This document shows, one piece after another, positions 12,154 to 20,883 of a DNA stretch of 41,127 nt. How positions within the stretch are numbered: the stretch's first letter is position 1; each line of letters opens with the position of its first letter. The notes under the pieces were generated by a model, which worked only from the letters and a program-made list of their open reading frames with translations, made no database searches and was not told the DNA's origin. The stretch is from a virus. The DNA is taken from IMG/VR virus record IMGVR_UViG_3300037205_000008, positions 1-41,127 of that record. The stretch is one strand, 5' to 3'. Position numbers and translations under genes: made by a program.

Positions 12154-14372
12154 TGGACGGCCCGGAGCGCACAGACGACGAGCGCGAGTTCGCCGCAATC
12201 TCGGACGATGCGATCTGGCTAGAGGCGCGTGATCGGCTTCAGATCGGCGAGGATGCGGATGGGGACAACCGTCGGCGAGCCAAGGAGGCGATGCTGTTCC
12301 GCGAGGGTCAGCAATGGGATGACGTTGCGACGACCTCGAGCATGGATGAGCCGCAGCTCACCATCAATCTCACGGATGCGATGGTCGAGCGGGTTGCGAA
12401 CAACATCAGGCAGCAACGTCCCAGGATCAAGTTCCATCCGGTAGGGGATGGTGCGGATATTGAGATTGCCGACATTTACAACGGCATCTGCAGGCACATT
12501 GAAGCGCGTTCTGATGCGTCGGTGGCCTATGACCTGGCATCCGACCAAGCCCTGACAGGTGGCTTTGGCTACTTCCGCCTGATTGCAGAGTACGTCGATG
12601 CGCGCAGCTTCCAGAAGGACTTGCGGATTCTGCCGATTGACAACCCCTTCACGGTGACAATGGACCCCGGAGCCATCATGCCGGCTGGCCAAGACCAAAA
12701 CTGGTCGATCATTTCGATCAAGATGAAGCGTCAGGAGTACCGCAGACGGTATCCCAACGCCGAGAATGCGCAATGGATCGGTGGAGAAGCTGATAAGGAT
12801 CGCTCCGAATGGGAGGACAAGGAAGAGCTAAGGCTTGCCGAGTACTTCCGCATCCGGGAGAAGGCTGAAAAGCTATTCCTGCTTCGCTCTGTTGACGGCA
12901 TTGAAGTCACGAAGTACCGCAGCGAGCTTCCAAGGGGTAAAGACGGCCGGGTCATGCCTTTGGACTTGCTTGACAAGAGGCTGAAGGCTGAAGGAATCAC
13001 CATCGAGGGTGATCGGGACTCGACGAAGCGCCAGGTCGAGTACTTCAAGCTCAACGGACTGAAAGTCATTGAGCGCCAGCAAATTCCAGGTGAATGGATT
13101 CCGGTATTCCGCGTTCTAGGACGTTCGGCGAACATCGACGGCCGGGTGATGCGACGTGGAATGGTGGCTTCAATGATGGACCCGGCAAGGATGGTCAATT
13201 ACGCCGAGGTCGCCAAGATCAAGAAGCTTGGTCTGGGGCCTAAAGCGCCGTGGACAGGTCCGGAAGGCTTCATGGAGGGTCATCCCGAGTGGGAGGATGC
13301 CAACCTCAAGCCGTATTCGGCCTTGCAATGGAAGCCCGTCACCATCGAAACGGCGCAGGGGACGCAGCTTCTGCCGCCTCCAGTGCGCACTGAACCCGCG
13401 CAGATCGAGGCTGGATTCGCCGAGCTCGCTCAAGGGATGAGAACCAATCTGATGGCCGTGGCGAACATGCCGCATGAGCCTGGCGTGGATCAACAGGGAG
13501 TTGTGGTCAGTGGTAAAGCTCTTGACCGCAGACAGTTCCTCTCGGATCAAGGTCACTACCAGTACTACGACAACCAGACTCTTGCGATTGCCCATTGTGG
13601 TCGGGTCATTGGTAGCTGGGTGCCGGCGTATTTCAGCGAACCCGGAAGAATCCAGCGGATCATCGGGGATGATGGCACCCCAGAAATGGTCACGCTGAAT
13701 CAGGACGATCCGGCCGAAAAGAAGATCAAGAACGATCTGAGCGTAGGCAAGTACGACGTGGTAATGGACACAGGTCCAGGCTATGAAACCAAGCGCGAAG
13801 AGGGCGCCGAGAACCTCATCGACCTGATGAAGATTCCGCCGCTTGCAGAACTCGTTGCGAAGCTAGGCGCCGACCTCGTATTCCGGTCAATCGACCATCC
13901 CTACATGCAAGAGCTTGCAGATCGGGTTCAGGTCGCGAATCCGGAAGGCCTCAAGAAGGTCATGGAGGGCCTATCAGGACGCGCTAAATCGCTTGTGCAG
14001 GCTCTGTACAACCAAACACAGCAACTGCAGCAGCAGCTTCAAGCGGTCCAGCAAGACCTGAAGGCAGGCATTACCAAAGCTCACCTTGCCGCCGCAGTCA
14101 AGGCCCACGATACCGAGGTCAAAGCCGGTACTGCTCGGTATGACACCGAGACGCGGGCGGATACGGCGCTTGCTGTGGCTGAAATCAACGCCTCGAAGGG
14201 CTTGCTAGAGAAGCGCATGGAACACGGCCACGACGAATCAATGGAAGTGCGCCGCATGTCCAATGCCGCCAATGAGGCCGAGCGCAGCAGGCAGCATGAA
14301 TCTGCCGAGGCTGATATGGACAGGCAGTTAGCTCAAGTCAAAGAGCAGGAAGACAATCAAGGAGCGCAGTAA
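12153..14372 (+). CDS. Portal protein, P22 gp1-like (739 aa)
   Basis: Twelve copies of the portal form the vertex through which DNA enters and leaves. At 739 residues it is close to the 725 of P22 gp1. The N-terminal part has features of the family (LTINLTDAMVERVANNIRQQRPRI, residues about 70-95), and a central LIAEYVDARSFQKDLRI region. The C-terminal 150 residues are a Gln/Ala/Glu-rich helix (TQQLQQQLQAVQQDLK), matching the long helical barrel that in P22 projects into the capsid. Start overlaps the preceding stop; stop overlaps the scaffold start. Confidence 0.88.
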   Translation: MDGPERTDDEREFAAISDDAIWLEARDRLQIGEDADGDNRRRAKEAMLFREGQQWDDVATTSSMDEPQLTINLTDAMVERVANNIRQQRPRIKFHPVGDGADIEIADIYNGICRHIEARSDASVAYDLASDQALTGGFGYFRLIAEYVDARSFQKDLRILPIDNPFTVTMDPGAIMPAGQDQNWSIISIKMKRQEYRRRYPNAENAQWIGGEADKDRSEWEDKEELRLAEYFRIREKAEKLFLLRSVDGIEVTKYRSELPRGKDGRVMPLDLLDKRLKAEGITIEGDRDSTKRQVEYFKLNGLKVIERQQIPGEWIPVFRVLGRSANIDGRVMRRGMVASMMDPARMVNYAEVAKIKKLGLGPKAPWTGPEGFMEGHPEWEDANLKPYSALQWKPVTIETAQGTQLLPPPVRTEPAQIEAGFAELAQGMRTNLMAVANMPHEPGVDQQGVVVSGKALDRRQFLSDQGHYQYYDNQTLAIAHCGRVIGSWVPAYFSEPGRIQRIIGDDGTPEMVTLNQDDPAEKKIKNDLSVGKYDVVMDTGPGYETKREEGAENLIDLMKIPPLAELVAKLGADLVFRSIDHPYMQELADRVQVANPEGLKKVMEGLSGRAKSLVQALYNQTQQLQQQLQAVQQDLKAGITKAHLAAAVKAHDTEVKAGTARYDTETRADTALAVAEINASKGLLEKRMEHGHDESMEVRRMSNAANEAERSRQHESAEADMDRQLAQVKEQEDNQGAQ

Positions 14373-15310
14373 TGGCCGTAGTTACCATCGACAGCACCGA
14401 CACCGAAGCAGTCATTGCCCACGCTCAGGGCGATGCCCCCAAGGCCAAGCCTGCCGAAAAGCCCGAACCGAAGGTCGAAGACGACACGGAAGACGATGAT
14501 GGTCTAACTGCGGAACAGAAGGCCGAGTTATCGGCCAAGATGCTCAAGGCCATCGGTAAAAAGCATCGGCTGATGAAGGATGCCGAGGAATTTGCTGCAT
14601 CCCAATACAACGAACGCCGCCTGGCGGAAGAGCGCGCGGCGAATCTCGAGCGCCAGCTTGCCGAACTGAAAGCCAAGGAAGCCCCGAAGGTAGAGGAAAA
14701 GTCCAAGCCCAAGCGGGACGACTTCAAGGACGATGTTGCCTACGTCGAAGCCCTGACCGACTACAAGGCCGAACAACAGTTCGCCAAGTTCAAGGCTGAA
14801 CAGGCTGCTGAAGCCGCGGAACGCCGTCAACAGGAAATGATCGCGACAGCTTCCGAACGGATAGCCAAGGCGCGGGAACTGGTTCCGGACTTCGATGACC
14901 TGGTAGGTGGGGCGGATATCCAGGTGCCGGGGGTTGTGATGGGCTACATGCAGCGGTCGGAAATGCTGGCCGAGCTGAGCTATCACTTCGCTCAAAACCC
15001 GGACGAACTGGTAGCACTCAGCAAGTTACAGCCTGACGAGCAACTGGTGCGGGTTGGCAAGATCGAAGCTAAACTCGCGCCGTTCGCTAAGCGGACCAAC
15101 GGCGCAACGCCGAGCACTGACGACGACAAGTCGAGCGATGATACGGGAACCCCCCCGAGCAAGGCCCGCACGGCCCCGGTGATTACGCCGCTATCGAGTT
15201 CCGGCGCGGCTCAGGTGAATAAACTTGAAACGGAAATGAATCCGCGAGAGTTAATTCAAGCCTGGGCCAAGACGCACAAGGTAGATTTTTCTCGGCGCAA
15301 GCGTCACTGA
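14372..15310 (+). CDS. Scaffolding protein (312 aa)
   Basis: A highly charged helical protein between portal and coat, the usual scaffold position. The acidic N-terminus (PEPKVEDDTEDDDG) is followed by long Lys/Glu/Ala helices (KAEQQFAKFKAEQAAEAAERR). The C-terminal 20 residues are basic (THKVDFSRRKRH), like the coat-binding tail of P22 gp8. Length equals the 303 of P22 gp8 within a few residues. The 15-mer AACTGGTAGCACTCA of the late promoter element also occurs inside this gene at 15006-15020. Confidence 0.85.
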   Translation: MAVVTIDSTDTEAVIAHAQGDAPKAKPAEKPEPKVEDDTEDDDGLTAEQKAELSAKMLKAIGKKHRLMKDAEEFAASQYNERRLAEERAANLERQLAELKAKEAPKVEEKSKPKRDDFKDDVAYVEALTDYKAEQQFAKFKAEQAAEAAERRQQEMIATASERIAKARELVPDFDDLVGGADIQVPGVVMGYMQRSEMLAELSYHFAQNPDELVALSKLQPDEQLVRVGKIEAKLAPFAKRTNGATPSTDDDKSSDDTGTPPSKARTAPVITPLSSSGAAQVNKLETEMNPRELIQAWAKTHKVDFSRRKRH

Positions 15311-15330
15311 GTCTTCGCGGATTACTTTTA

Positions 15331-15353
15331 GCCGACGTCCAGGAAACGTCGGC
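15331..15353 (+). promoter_or_regulatory. Hairpin and short leader ORF before the coat gene
   Basis: GCCGACGT (15331-15338) is a perfect inverted repeat of ACGTCGGC (15346-15353), with a 7-base loop that contains AGGA. There is no T-tract, so it is unlikely to be a terminator. Directly after it, ATG 15355 opens a 17-codon ORF ending at 15408 that overlaps the coat start out of frame. The arrangement could control coat translation or protect/process the mRNA. Confidence 0.5.
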
Positions 15354-15373
15354 CATGCGCACTTGCGCGCGGA

Positions 15374-16744
15374 GTGGCGATCATCGCGAATCAACTGCTA
15401 ACCATTAGCTGGATTACCAATCGGGCTCTGCCCGTATTGGCAAACGAATGTGTCCTGACTGACAAGTTCAACCGTCAGTACGACAAGGAATATGGCCAGA
15501 AGGGCAAGAAGATCGGCGGGACGGCGAATATCCGTATCCCGCCGCGATTCGTCGGCACTTTCGGCCCGGCGCTGAATGTCGAACCGGCCGCCGAACAGTA
15601 CGTTCCGCTGTCGATCCTGTACCAGTTCCACGTTGATCTGCAACTGAACACGATCAACATGCTTCTGGATGTGGACGACTTCGAGCAACGGTTCCTGCAT
15701 CCGGCCTGCGCTGCGGTTGCCAACCGTCTGGACAGTGATGGCGCCTATTTCGCCTACCAGAACACGGCGAACCGTCTTGGCACTCCCGGAACGACTCCGA
15801 CCAGCTACAAGAACTTCTCGGACGCGCGAGCGATTCTCGTCTCTGAAGGCATGCCCAAGGGCATGATGCCGACGGCGGTATTGCATCCGCTGGCCATGTC
15901 GAGCATGGCTGATTCGCTCAAGGGCCTCTACAACCCGCAAGTCCAGATTGGCGAGTACTTCGAGACCGGCATGGTTGCCGCGAAGACTGCTGGTGCTGAC
16001 TGGTTCGAGGACCCGAACATCGCCAACTACACGGCGTCGTTGACCATTGCTGCGGCCACTCTTGCGGGTGTCACGACTGCGGTCGGTGGTTCGGGAATCG
16101 TGACCTCTGGCTGGGCGCAGACCGGCGTGTTCAACCTCACGAACATGGGCAACGGCGGGACGCTCGTTGTTGGAGACACGATCACGGTCGCGGGTGTCTA
16201 CCCCGCTAACCCTCAAAACCGCAACCGCTACGGCTCAAGCCTCAAGCAGTTCGTGGTTCTTCCTCCGGGCGGGTATGCCCAGACCACTGGTGTAGCGACG
16301 ACTGGTGGGCCTCAGTTCGCATCTGCAACCCTGACCAACGGGACCTTCGCGACCGCCACTGGTACGTACACCTCGACGGCGGGTGGCGCTTTGTCCGTGA
16401 CCGTGGGTGAGTGCATGATTACCGGGGGCCAGTTCCAGAATGTGGCCACGACTTCGGCGTTCACTGGCACTCCTGCCGTAGTCATCAACGGTGGGATCAC
16501 CGCGACTGCTGCCTCGACGGAAAATCTGTACTTCCATCGGGACGCTTTCGCTCTGGCCTTTGTCGATCTGCCGCTCCCAAGGACTGCGGTTGAAGCCTCG
16601 CGGGCTTATGACGAGGACCTGGGGATCAGCCTTCGCATCGTGACGCAGTACACGGTCAACAATGATGCGGAGCCGACTCGAATCGATATCGCATATGGCT
16701 TCGGGAGTCTTTACCGCCCGATGGCCGTGCGGATTTCGGGCTAA
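15374..16744 (+). CDS. Major capsid protein, P22 coat-like (456 aa)
   Basis: The N-terminal 200 residues follow the P22-type HK97 fold (LTDKFNRQYDKEYGQKGKK, then TANIRIPPRFVG and VDLQLNTINMLLDVDDFEQRF). From about residue 225 to 360 there is a Thr/Gly/Val-rich beta segment in the position of the P22 I-domain. The C-terminal 80 residues return to the coat fold (TENLYFHRDAFALAFVDLPLP). The GTG start at 15374 has no well-spaced ribosome-binding site, which is surprising for the most abundant virion protein; see the upstream hairpin and leader ORF. Confidence 0.88.
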   Translation: MAIIANQLLTISWITNRALPVLANECVLTDKFNRQYDKEYGQKGKKIGGTANIRIPPRFVGTFGPALNVEPAAEQYVPLSILYQFHVDLQLNTINMLLDVDDFEQRFLHPACAAVANRLDSDGAYFAYQNTANRLGTPGTTPTSYKNFSDARAILVSEGMPKGMMPTAVLHPLAMSSMADSLKGLYNPQVQIGEYFETGMVAAKTAGADWFEDPNIANYTASLTIAAATLAGVTTAVGGSGIVTSGWAQTGVFNLTNMGNGGTLVVGDTITVAGVYPANPQNRNRYGSSLKQFVVLPPGGYAQTTGVATTGGPQFASATLTNGTFATATGTYTSTAGGALSVTVGECMITGGQFQNVATTSAFTGTPAVVINGGITATAASTENLYFHRDAFALAFVDLPLPRTAVEASRAYDEDLGISLRIVTQYTVNNDAEPTRIDIAYGFGSLYRPMAVRISG

Positions 16745-16753
16745 GGAGCGAAC

Positions 16754-17164
16754 ATGGCCTTCCCTGCAGTCACTAACGTTGACGGGTCGAATCCCGGCCC
16801 GAACAGCTCCTCGCTTCCGGATACCGTACAGAGCCCTGTCGGTAACGTCTGGAAGCTCGGCAGTTTCACCATCGCTCTTCAACCTGCGACGGTCACACTG
16901 GCGACGGTCACGGAGCAGACCTTCACGTTCACTGGTCTGCTGACCACGGATATCGTGGCAGTAACGATGTCCACGCCGGTGGCAATGACCGGGATCATCA
17001 ACAGCCGTTGTTCGGCTGCGGGTGTTCTGGGGATCAGCTTCATCAACCTGTCGGCCACGACTTCGGCGGCTTCTGCCTCGCTCTCGCAGACCTACAACGT
17101 GTCTGTGTTGCGAGTCCAGCCGAACTGGACGGCGCCCTCGAGCGGCAGCGTTTTGGACTGGTAA
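16754..17164 (+). CDS. Structural protein, paralog 1 (136 aa), possible decoration protein
   Basis: A Thr/Ser/Val-rich all-beta protein following the coat gene. The stretch VTEQTFTFTGL, then INSRCSAAGVLGISFINLSA, is clearly related to the product of 17836..18183 (AEQTFTCTGL, then VNSRVSAPGVLAIGFSNSTA), so the two arose by duplication. An excellent AAGGAG site precedes ATG 16754. Position and fold suggest a capsid decoration or head-fibre protein. The stop overlaps the next gene's ATG. Confidence 0.7.
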   Translation: MAFPAVTNVDGSNPGPNSSSLPDTVQSPVGNVWKLGSFTIALQPATVTLATVTEQTFTFTGLLTTDIVAVTMSTPVAMTGIINSRCSAAGVLGISFINLSATTSAASASLSQTYNVSVLRVQPNWTAPSSGSVLDW

Positions 17165-17835
17165 TGGACGTTTTCATCGCGACTCCGACGTACGACGAAT
17201 GGTTGTCGATGGAGTACGTCCAGTCTATTGCCGCTACCGGGTTTTATATGGCGTGCAACAAGGTCGGGTTTTCCGTCAACATCGCGCCGGGAAACCCGTT
17301 CTTGGACATGTCCCGGAACAACCTGGTCGAAGCTTTTCTAGCTTCAGAAGCGACCGATCTGCTCTTCATTGACGCGGACGTAGGTTGGGAAGCCGACAAG
17401 GTGATGCGGATTCTGTCTCACCCGCAAGAGATTGTCGGTGGTCTTGTTCCAAAGCGTGATGGCCGGGTTCAGATCGATGGGGACAACGCCTTTCACCAGA
17501 ACGCCGTGACTGGCGAAATGGAGGAAGGGTGTGGTGGCTTTCTTTTTGCCGCGAAAGAGATTCCGACGGCGTTCCTGCGGATCAAGCGGTCTGCTTTTGA
17601 GAGGCTGAAAACTCAAGGGGTCGGGACGGAGCTACTTCCGTGGTTCAAGATCGGCTACAAGAAGGGTGAGTTCGGAGAAGATATCTACTTCTGCCGTCGG
17701 TGGGATGAGACCGGCGAGAAGATGTGGATTGATCCCGATTTGACCTTCACGCATCGCGGTGGTCGAGTCTGGAAGGGCAATTTTTTCGACCATTCCGTAT
17801 CAACCGGCATTCTGAAACAGGACAAGGCAGCCTAA
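17164..17835 (+). CDS. Glycosyltransferase-like protein, GT-A type (223 aa)
   Basis: The N-terminus is a GT-A-like nucleotide-sugar fold: DVFIATPTYDEW, a helix, then DLLFIDADVGWEADKV with a DAD motif at about 70-72 that would hold the metal and nucleotide sugar. Later, CGGFLFAAKE and FGEDIYFCRRW (an ED.YFC acceptor-site pattern) fit family-2-like enzymes. It lies between two paralogous structural genes, so modification of virion proteins is attractive; modification of host surface sugars or DNA is an alternative. Start overlaps the previous stop. Confidence 0.7.
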   Translation: MDVFIATPTYDEWLSMEYVQSIAATGFYMACNKVGFSVNIAPGNPFLDMSRNNLVEAFLASEATDLLFIDADVGWEADKVMRILSHPQEIVGGLVPKRDGRVQIDGDNAFHQNAVTGEMEEGCGGFLFAAKEIPTAFLRIKRSAFERLKTQGVGTELLPWFKIGYKKGEFGEDIYFCRRWDETGEKMWIDPDLTFTHRGGRVWKGNFFDHSVSTGILKQDKAA

Positions 17836-18183
17836 ATGCCCATCAATCCATCGACAGAACCGCGCGGCAACATCCAAGGAAACTGGATTCTGTCCGTGAC
17901 TCTTTCCCCTTCTTCGGTTGCGAACGCCACGACCGCGGAGCAGACCTTTACTTGCACGGGTCTTGCTCTGGGTGATTTTGTGGACGTGGCAAAGCCAACG
18001 GTTCAGGGGGGCTTGGGAATCGTCAATTCTCGAGTGTCTGCCCCCGGGGTACTGGCAATCGGGTTCTCCAACTCGACTGCCGCGACCATCACTCCAACTC
18101 CAAGCGAGGTGTATCAGGTTTCCGTGACGCGACCTGAAAATCTCGCAAGCAATGTCTCCACGCTGACTTCCGTCCCGACGTGA
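17836..18183 (+). CDS. Structural protein, paralog 2 (115 aa)
   Basis: Beta-rich, Ser/Thr/Val-rich relative of 16754..17164 (compare EQTFTCTGLALGDFV with EQTFTFTGLLTTDIV). It is about 20 residues shorter because the Pro/Ser-rich N-terminal segment differs. It follows the glycosyltransferase-like gene with no gap and overlaps the next GTG start by 4 bases. Likely a second decoration-type virion protein. Confidence 0.68.
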   Translation: MPINPSTEPRGNIQGNWILSVTLSPSSVANATTAEQTFTCTGLALGDFVDVAKPTVQGGLGIVNSRVSAPGVLAIGFSNSTAATITPTPSEVYQVSVTRPENLASNVSTLTSVPT

Positions 18184-18737
18184 TCCTCAGCCGTAATTCG
18201 ACGCAGGCGGACAGCTACTACGAGCTTGCGAAAGAGGGGCGGCTTTTCGTTGCGACCGCAGTCGTCACGGCTCCCGTCAAGTGGACGACCGCCGCAGGGA
18301 TGGGTGGTCCGCTCCTGTGGAACAACACGGGCAATGCTGCTGGCGGTGGTTCTCGCGTCATGGCGGCCATTATCGGCGTTGGGATCGGCTGGACGACCGC
18401 ACCAGGCGCTACCGGCCAGCTCGGCCTGACCTGGGGCAGCGGGCAGACCTCTGCGCCTACAAGCACCACCGCCATTGACGGCGTTGCCAACATGTACCCA
18501 GGTGGTTCTGCGCCGCTGTGCAATACCTACCGGATCGGAACTGTAGCGAACCCCGGGGTCCCATTCCTGGCAACGCATTCCGTCTCGACTGCGAATGGTC
18601 CTGCAACCTCGACCTTCGAGACATTCGATGGCATGGTGCAGATTCCTCCTGGGTCTTGGGTGTCGGTCGCGGGTGCCGCAGCCATTGCAACGATGGTCGC
18701 AACGATTAGCTTGGTTTGGGCTGAAATCCAGTTTTAA
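18180..18737 (+). CDS. Structural protein, probable head/decoration (185 aa)
   Basis: A Gly/Thr/Ala-rich beta protein (GPLLWNNTGNAAGGGSRV, then MAAIIGVGIGWTTAPGATGQ) ending SLVWAEIQF. Such sequences occur in phage head-decoration clusters, but no named family is assigned. The GTG start at 18180 is chosen for its GTGA overlap with the preceding gene. Confidence 0.6.
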   Translation: MILSRNSTQADSYYELAKEGRLFVATAVVTAPVKWTTAAGMGGPLLWNNTGNAAGGGSRVMAAIIGVGIGWTTAPGATGQLGLTWGSGQTSAPTSTTAIDGVANMYPGGSAPLCNTYRIGTVANPGVPFLATHSVSTANGPATSTFETFDGMVQIPPGSWVSVAGAAAIATMVATISLVWAEIQF

Positions 18738-18749
18738 CCGGAGGCTGAA

Positions 18750-18989
18750 ATGGCCGGTCCAAATGTGTCAAGCGGCAACGTTGCCGGCCCTACGATAGAC
18801 ACAGGGACCGGAGCGGCAGGCGGGGCGTTCTACGTTCCGGTCCAGTGGGATAGCACAAACAACGTATTCATCGTCGGCGGCTCCGCGATCTCCGCATCGG
18901 TTGTCATCAACGTCTCCAACCTGCCGACACTCCTTCCCGCAACTGCCGGAATTCTCTGGAACGACGACGGCGTGCTCTCCATCTCTTAA
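18750..18989 (+). CDS. Small virion-like protein (79 aa)
   Basis: Begins MAGPNVSSGNVAGPTID and contains two beta-rich repeats (AFYVPVQWDSTNNVFIVGG, then SASVVINVSNLPTLLPA), ending GILWNDDGVLSIS. The last motif is common in small phage structural proteins and may be a trimerisation or attachment domain. Well-placed GGAG ribosome-binding site 11-14 bases before the ATG. Confidence 0.6.
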   Translation: MAGPNVSSGNVAGPTIDTGTGAAGGAFYVPVQWDSTNNVFIVGGSAISASVVINVSNLPTLLPATAGILWNDDGVLSIS

Positions 18990-18997
18990 GGCTCCCC

Positions 18998-19057
18998 ATG
19001 AAGCGCATCCTCGCACTACTGCTGCTCTTGCCGATGCTGGCGTGGGGGCAGAGCTAA
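18998..19057 (+). CDS. 19-codon signal-peptide-like ORF in frame with the tailspike
   Basis: MKRILALLLLLPMLAWGQS has the n-region, hydrophobic core and signal peptidase-like AWG-Q end of a Sec signal, and is preceded by AAGG. Its TAA is followed at once by the tailspike ATG in the same frame. Readthrough of this single ochre codon would give a secreted spike. It may be a coupling peptide, a small membrane-active peptide or a relic. Confidence 0.5.
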   Translation: MKRILALLLLLPMLAWGQS

Positions 19058-20665
19058 ATGTCTAACTACCCAAGCCCAATTTTCAAGGACGCCGGATTGG
19101 GGGTCGATGTCCGCGCGTTCGGCGCGCTGGTAAACGGTGTGGCGATCTACGACGCGTCAATGACCGTTATCACCGGCACAACCGCGACAATTAGTGCGCC
19201 GGATGCCAATTTTTCGCAGGCGGACGTTGGAAAGATTTGCTCAGCGTTGATTAGGGCAACTGGCAACCAGTACGCACGCACTGGAACGATAACCGCAGTC
19301 GCAAGCGCAACAAGCTGCACGGTAACGCTAGTCACCACCACCAACAATGGCAGCATCATCTTTGTCTATGGCACAGATGACACGGTAGCGGTACAAGCTG
19401 CTTTGACGTATTCGGGCACGCAAAATTGCCCCGCTACCGTGCGATTCCCTACCGGCATTTGCATGGTTTCTGCTGCGCTAACCATTCCGGACCGGACGAG
19501 TATTGCGGGAACTGGGAACACGCCGGGAGTGGACTACTCATATAACTGGCGCTATTCGGGAAGCGCTCTAGTGTACGCTGGAGCCTATATCAACGGCGCT
19601 TTTATGACGCTTGGCACCATTGGACCCGGAGCCAGTTATGCGCCGACGCTCAGATTCATAAACATAGACGGTTTTATGAATTGCCTGCAGACCGTGTATG
19701 CCTACAACCGGGCGTGCCACATCTTTTCTTGCACCATAACCCGCGGCGCTGGTCGCGCTTTGAATGGCGGCCTCAGCATGGTGGTGCTTTACTCAACCTT
19801 TTTCAACGATGAATCTGGCGGGACCGTGGGGTTGGTCAGCGATACGCGGTTTGTAAACAATTATGTATTCGGAGCCGGCAGCGGAATTCCAGCAATCCAG
19901 ATCAGCGGCGACGATGTTGTTTGCCAAGGCAATCACATGTGGCGCGATTCGGACGTTGACGTGCCTGGATCGCTGATTCAGGTGTTGATATACGACGGAT
20001 CGACTTACGGCGGCGCGATTACAATTTGCGAAAACGCGTTCGACACTGACGTAAAAAGCAACGTAGAAATCAACCTGTCGAACAATTCGTCGCTTCGCAC
20101 GCTCAATATTTATGGCAACCATTCGCTAGAAAACGATCTCGTCAGCACGAACGCATCGGCAACGTTTAATGCGACGTTCAACGGCACGACGACGATGGTC
20201 GTCAATTCTGTAGCGACTGGCTTTCTTTATCAGGGCGCGGTCATCACTGGAACCGGAATCGGGGCCAACGTCTATATTGTCAGTCAAAGCACTGGAACGG
20301 CCGGCGCGGCAGGGAACTACACTATCTCGGCAACCGTAGCAACGGCTACTGAGTCGGTGAGTGCGTTCGGGTATCCGTACGTGCTTGCGATCATCGGCAG
20401 CGGATCGAATGTTCGCATGCTTTCGATACAAACGAACAGCGCCCACGGTTCTTTTGGAACAATCAGTAAAGGCCCGATGGCTTGCCTGCTTGACGTTTCG
20501 CAGAACGCCGGAAACATCTACAGCGCAATCATCACGGGCAATATCTGCGATGATACGGCTATCGGCTACGCGGGGCCTGTTGGCGGTTCGTTCTCGCCAA
20601 CAATCGGAACCAATGCGAACCTGCTTATCCGAAACTCAGCGAGTACAACGCCGGTGACGTTCTGA
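19058..20665 (+). CDS. Tailspike-type beta-helix protein (535 aa)
   Basis: The N-terminus GLGVDVRAFGALVNG is the start typical of pectate-lyase-3/tailspike folds. Asn/Gly/Ile-rich rungs follow (FINIDGFMNCLQTVY, then RFVNNYVFGAGSGIPAIQISG and VVCQGNHMWRD), as in P22 gp9 and phage depolymerases. Residues about 365-430 form a Ser/Thr/Ala insert. The gene is visibly lower in GC than the surrounding head genes, a sign of horizontal exchange. It likely binds or cleaves host surface polysaccharide; no catalytic residues can be assigned with confidence. Confidence 0.75.
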   Translation: MSNYPSPIFKDAGLGVDVRAFGALVNGVAIYDASMTVITGTTATISAPDANFSQADVGKICSALIRATGNQYARTGTITAVASATSCTVTLVTTTNNGSIIFVYGTDDTVAVQAALTYSGTQNCPATVRFPTGICMVSAALTIPDRTSIAGTGNTPGVDYSYNWRYSGSALVYAGAYINGAFMTLGTIGPGASYAPTLRFINIDGFMNCLQTVYAYNRACHIFSCTITRGAGRALNGGLSMVVLYSTFFNDESGGTVGLVSDTRFVNNYVFGAGSGIPAIQISGDDVVCQGNHMWRDSDVDVPGSLIQVLIYDGSTYGGAITICENAFDTDVKSNVEINLSNNSSLRTLNIYGNHSLENDLVSTNASATFNATFNGTTTMVVNSVATGFLYQGAVITGTGIGANVYIVSQSTGTAGAAGNYTISATVATATESVSAFGYPYVLAIIGSGSNVRMLSIQTNSAHGSFGTISKGPMACLLDVSQNAGNIYSAIITGNICDDTAIGYAGPVGGSFSPTIGTNANLLIRNSASTTPVTF

Positions 20666-20883
20666 TGAACCCCTCCCACTTCCTCCTAGACGGCACTGGC
20701 TCCCCATCATCCATGCGCCTTGTGATGATCGTCTGGACAATCGGGCTGCTTGGCATCTGGGCGGCGCTGTGCGTCATCCGCAAGGAAATGGTCGATGTCC
20801 CCTCGGGTGTCGCAACGGTCCACGGGCTGGTGATTGGCGGCAAGATGCTGCAATCGTTTTCTCCGGGCGACCAAGCGAAGTAA
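20665..20883 (+). CDS. Small single-span membrane protein (72 aa)
   Basis: One clear transmembrane segment (LVMIVWTIGLLGIWAALCVI) is flanked by a polar N-terminus and a C-terminal stretch VDVPSGVATVHGLVIGGKM that is common in phage holin-like proteins. It lies beside the tailspike gene, far from the lysis cassette at 33-35 kb. It could be an accessory holin or membrane anchor. It overlaps both neighbours by one base. Confidence 0.6.
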   Translation: MNPSHFLLDGTGSPSSMRLVMIVWTIGLLGIWAALCVIRKEMVDVPSGVATVHGLVIGGKMLQSFSPGDQAK

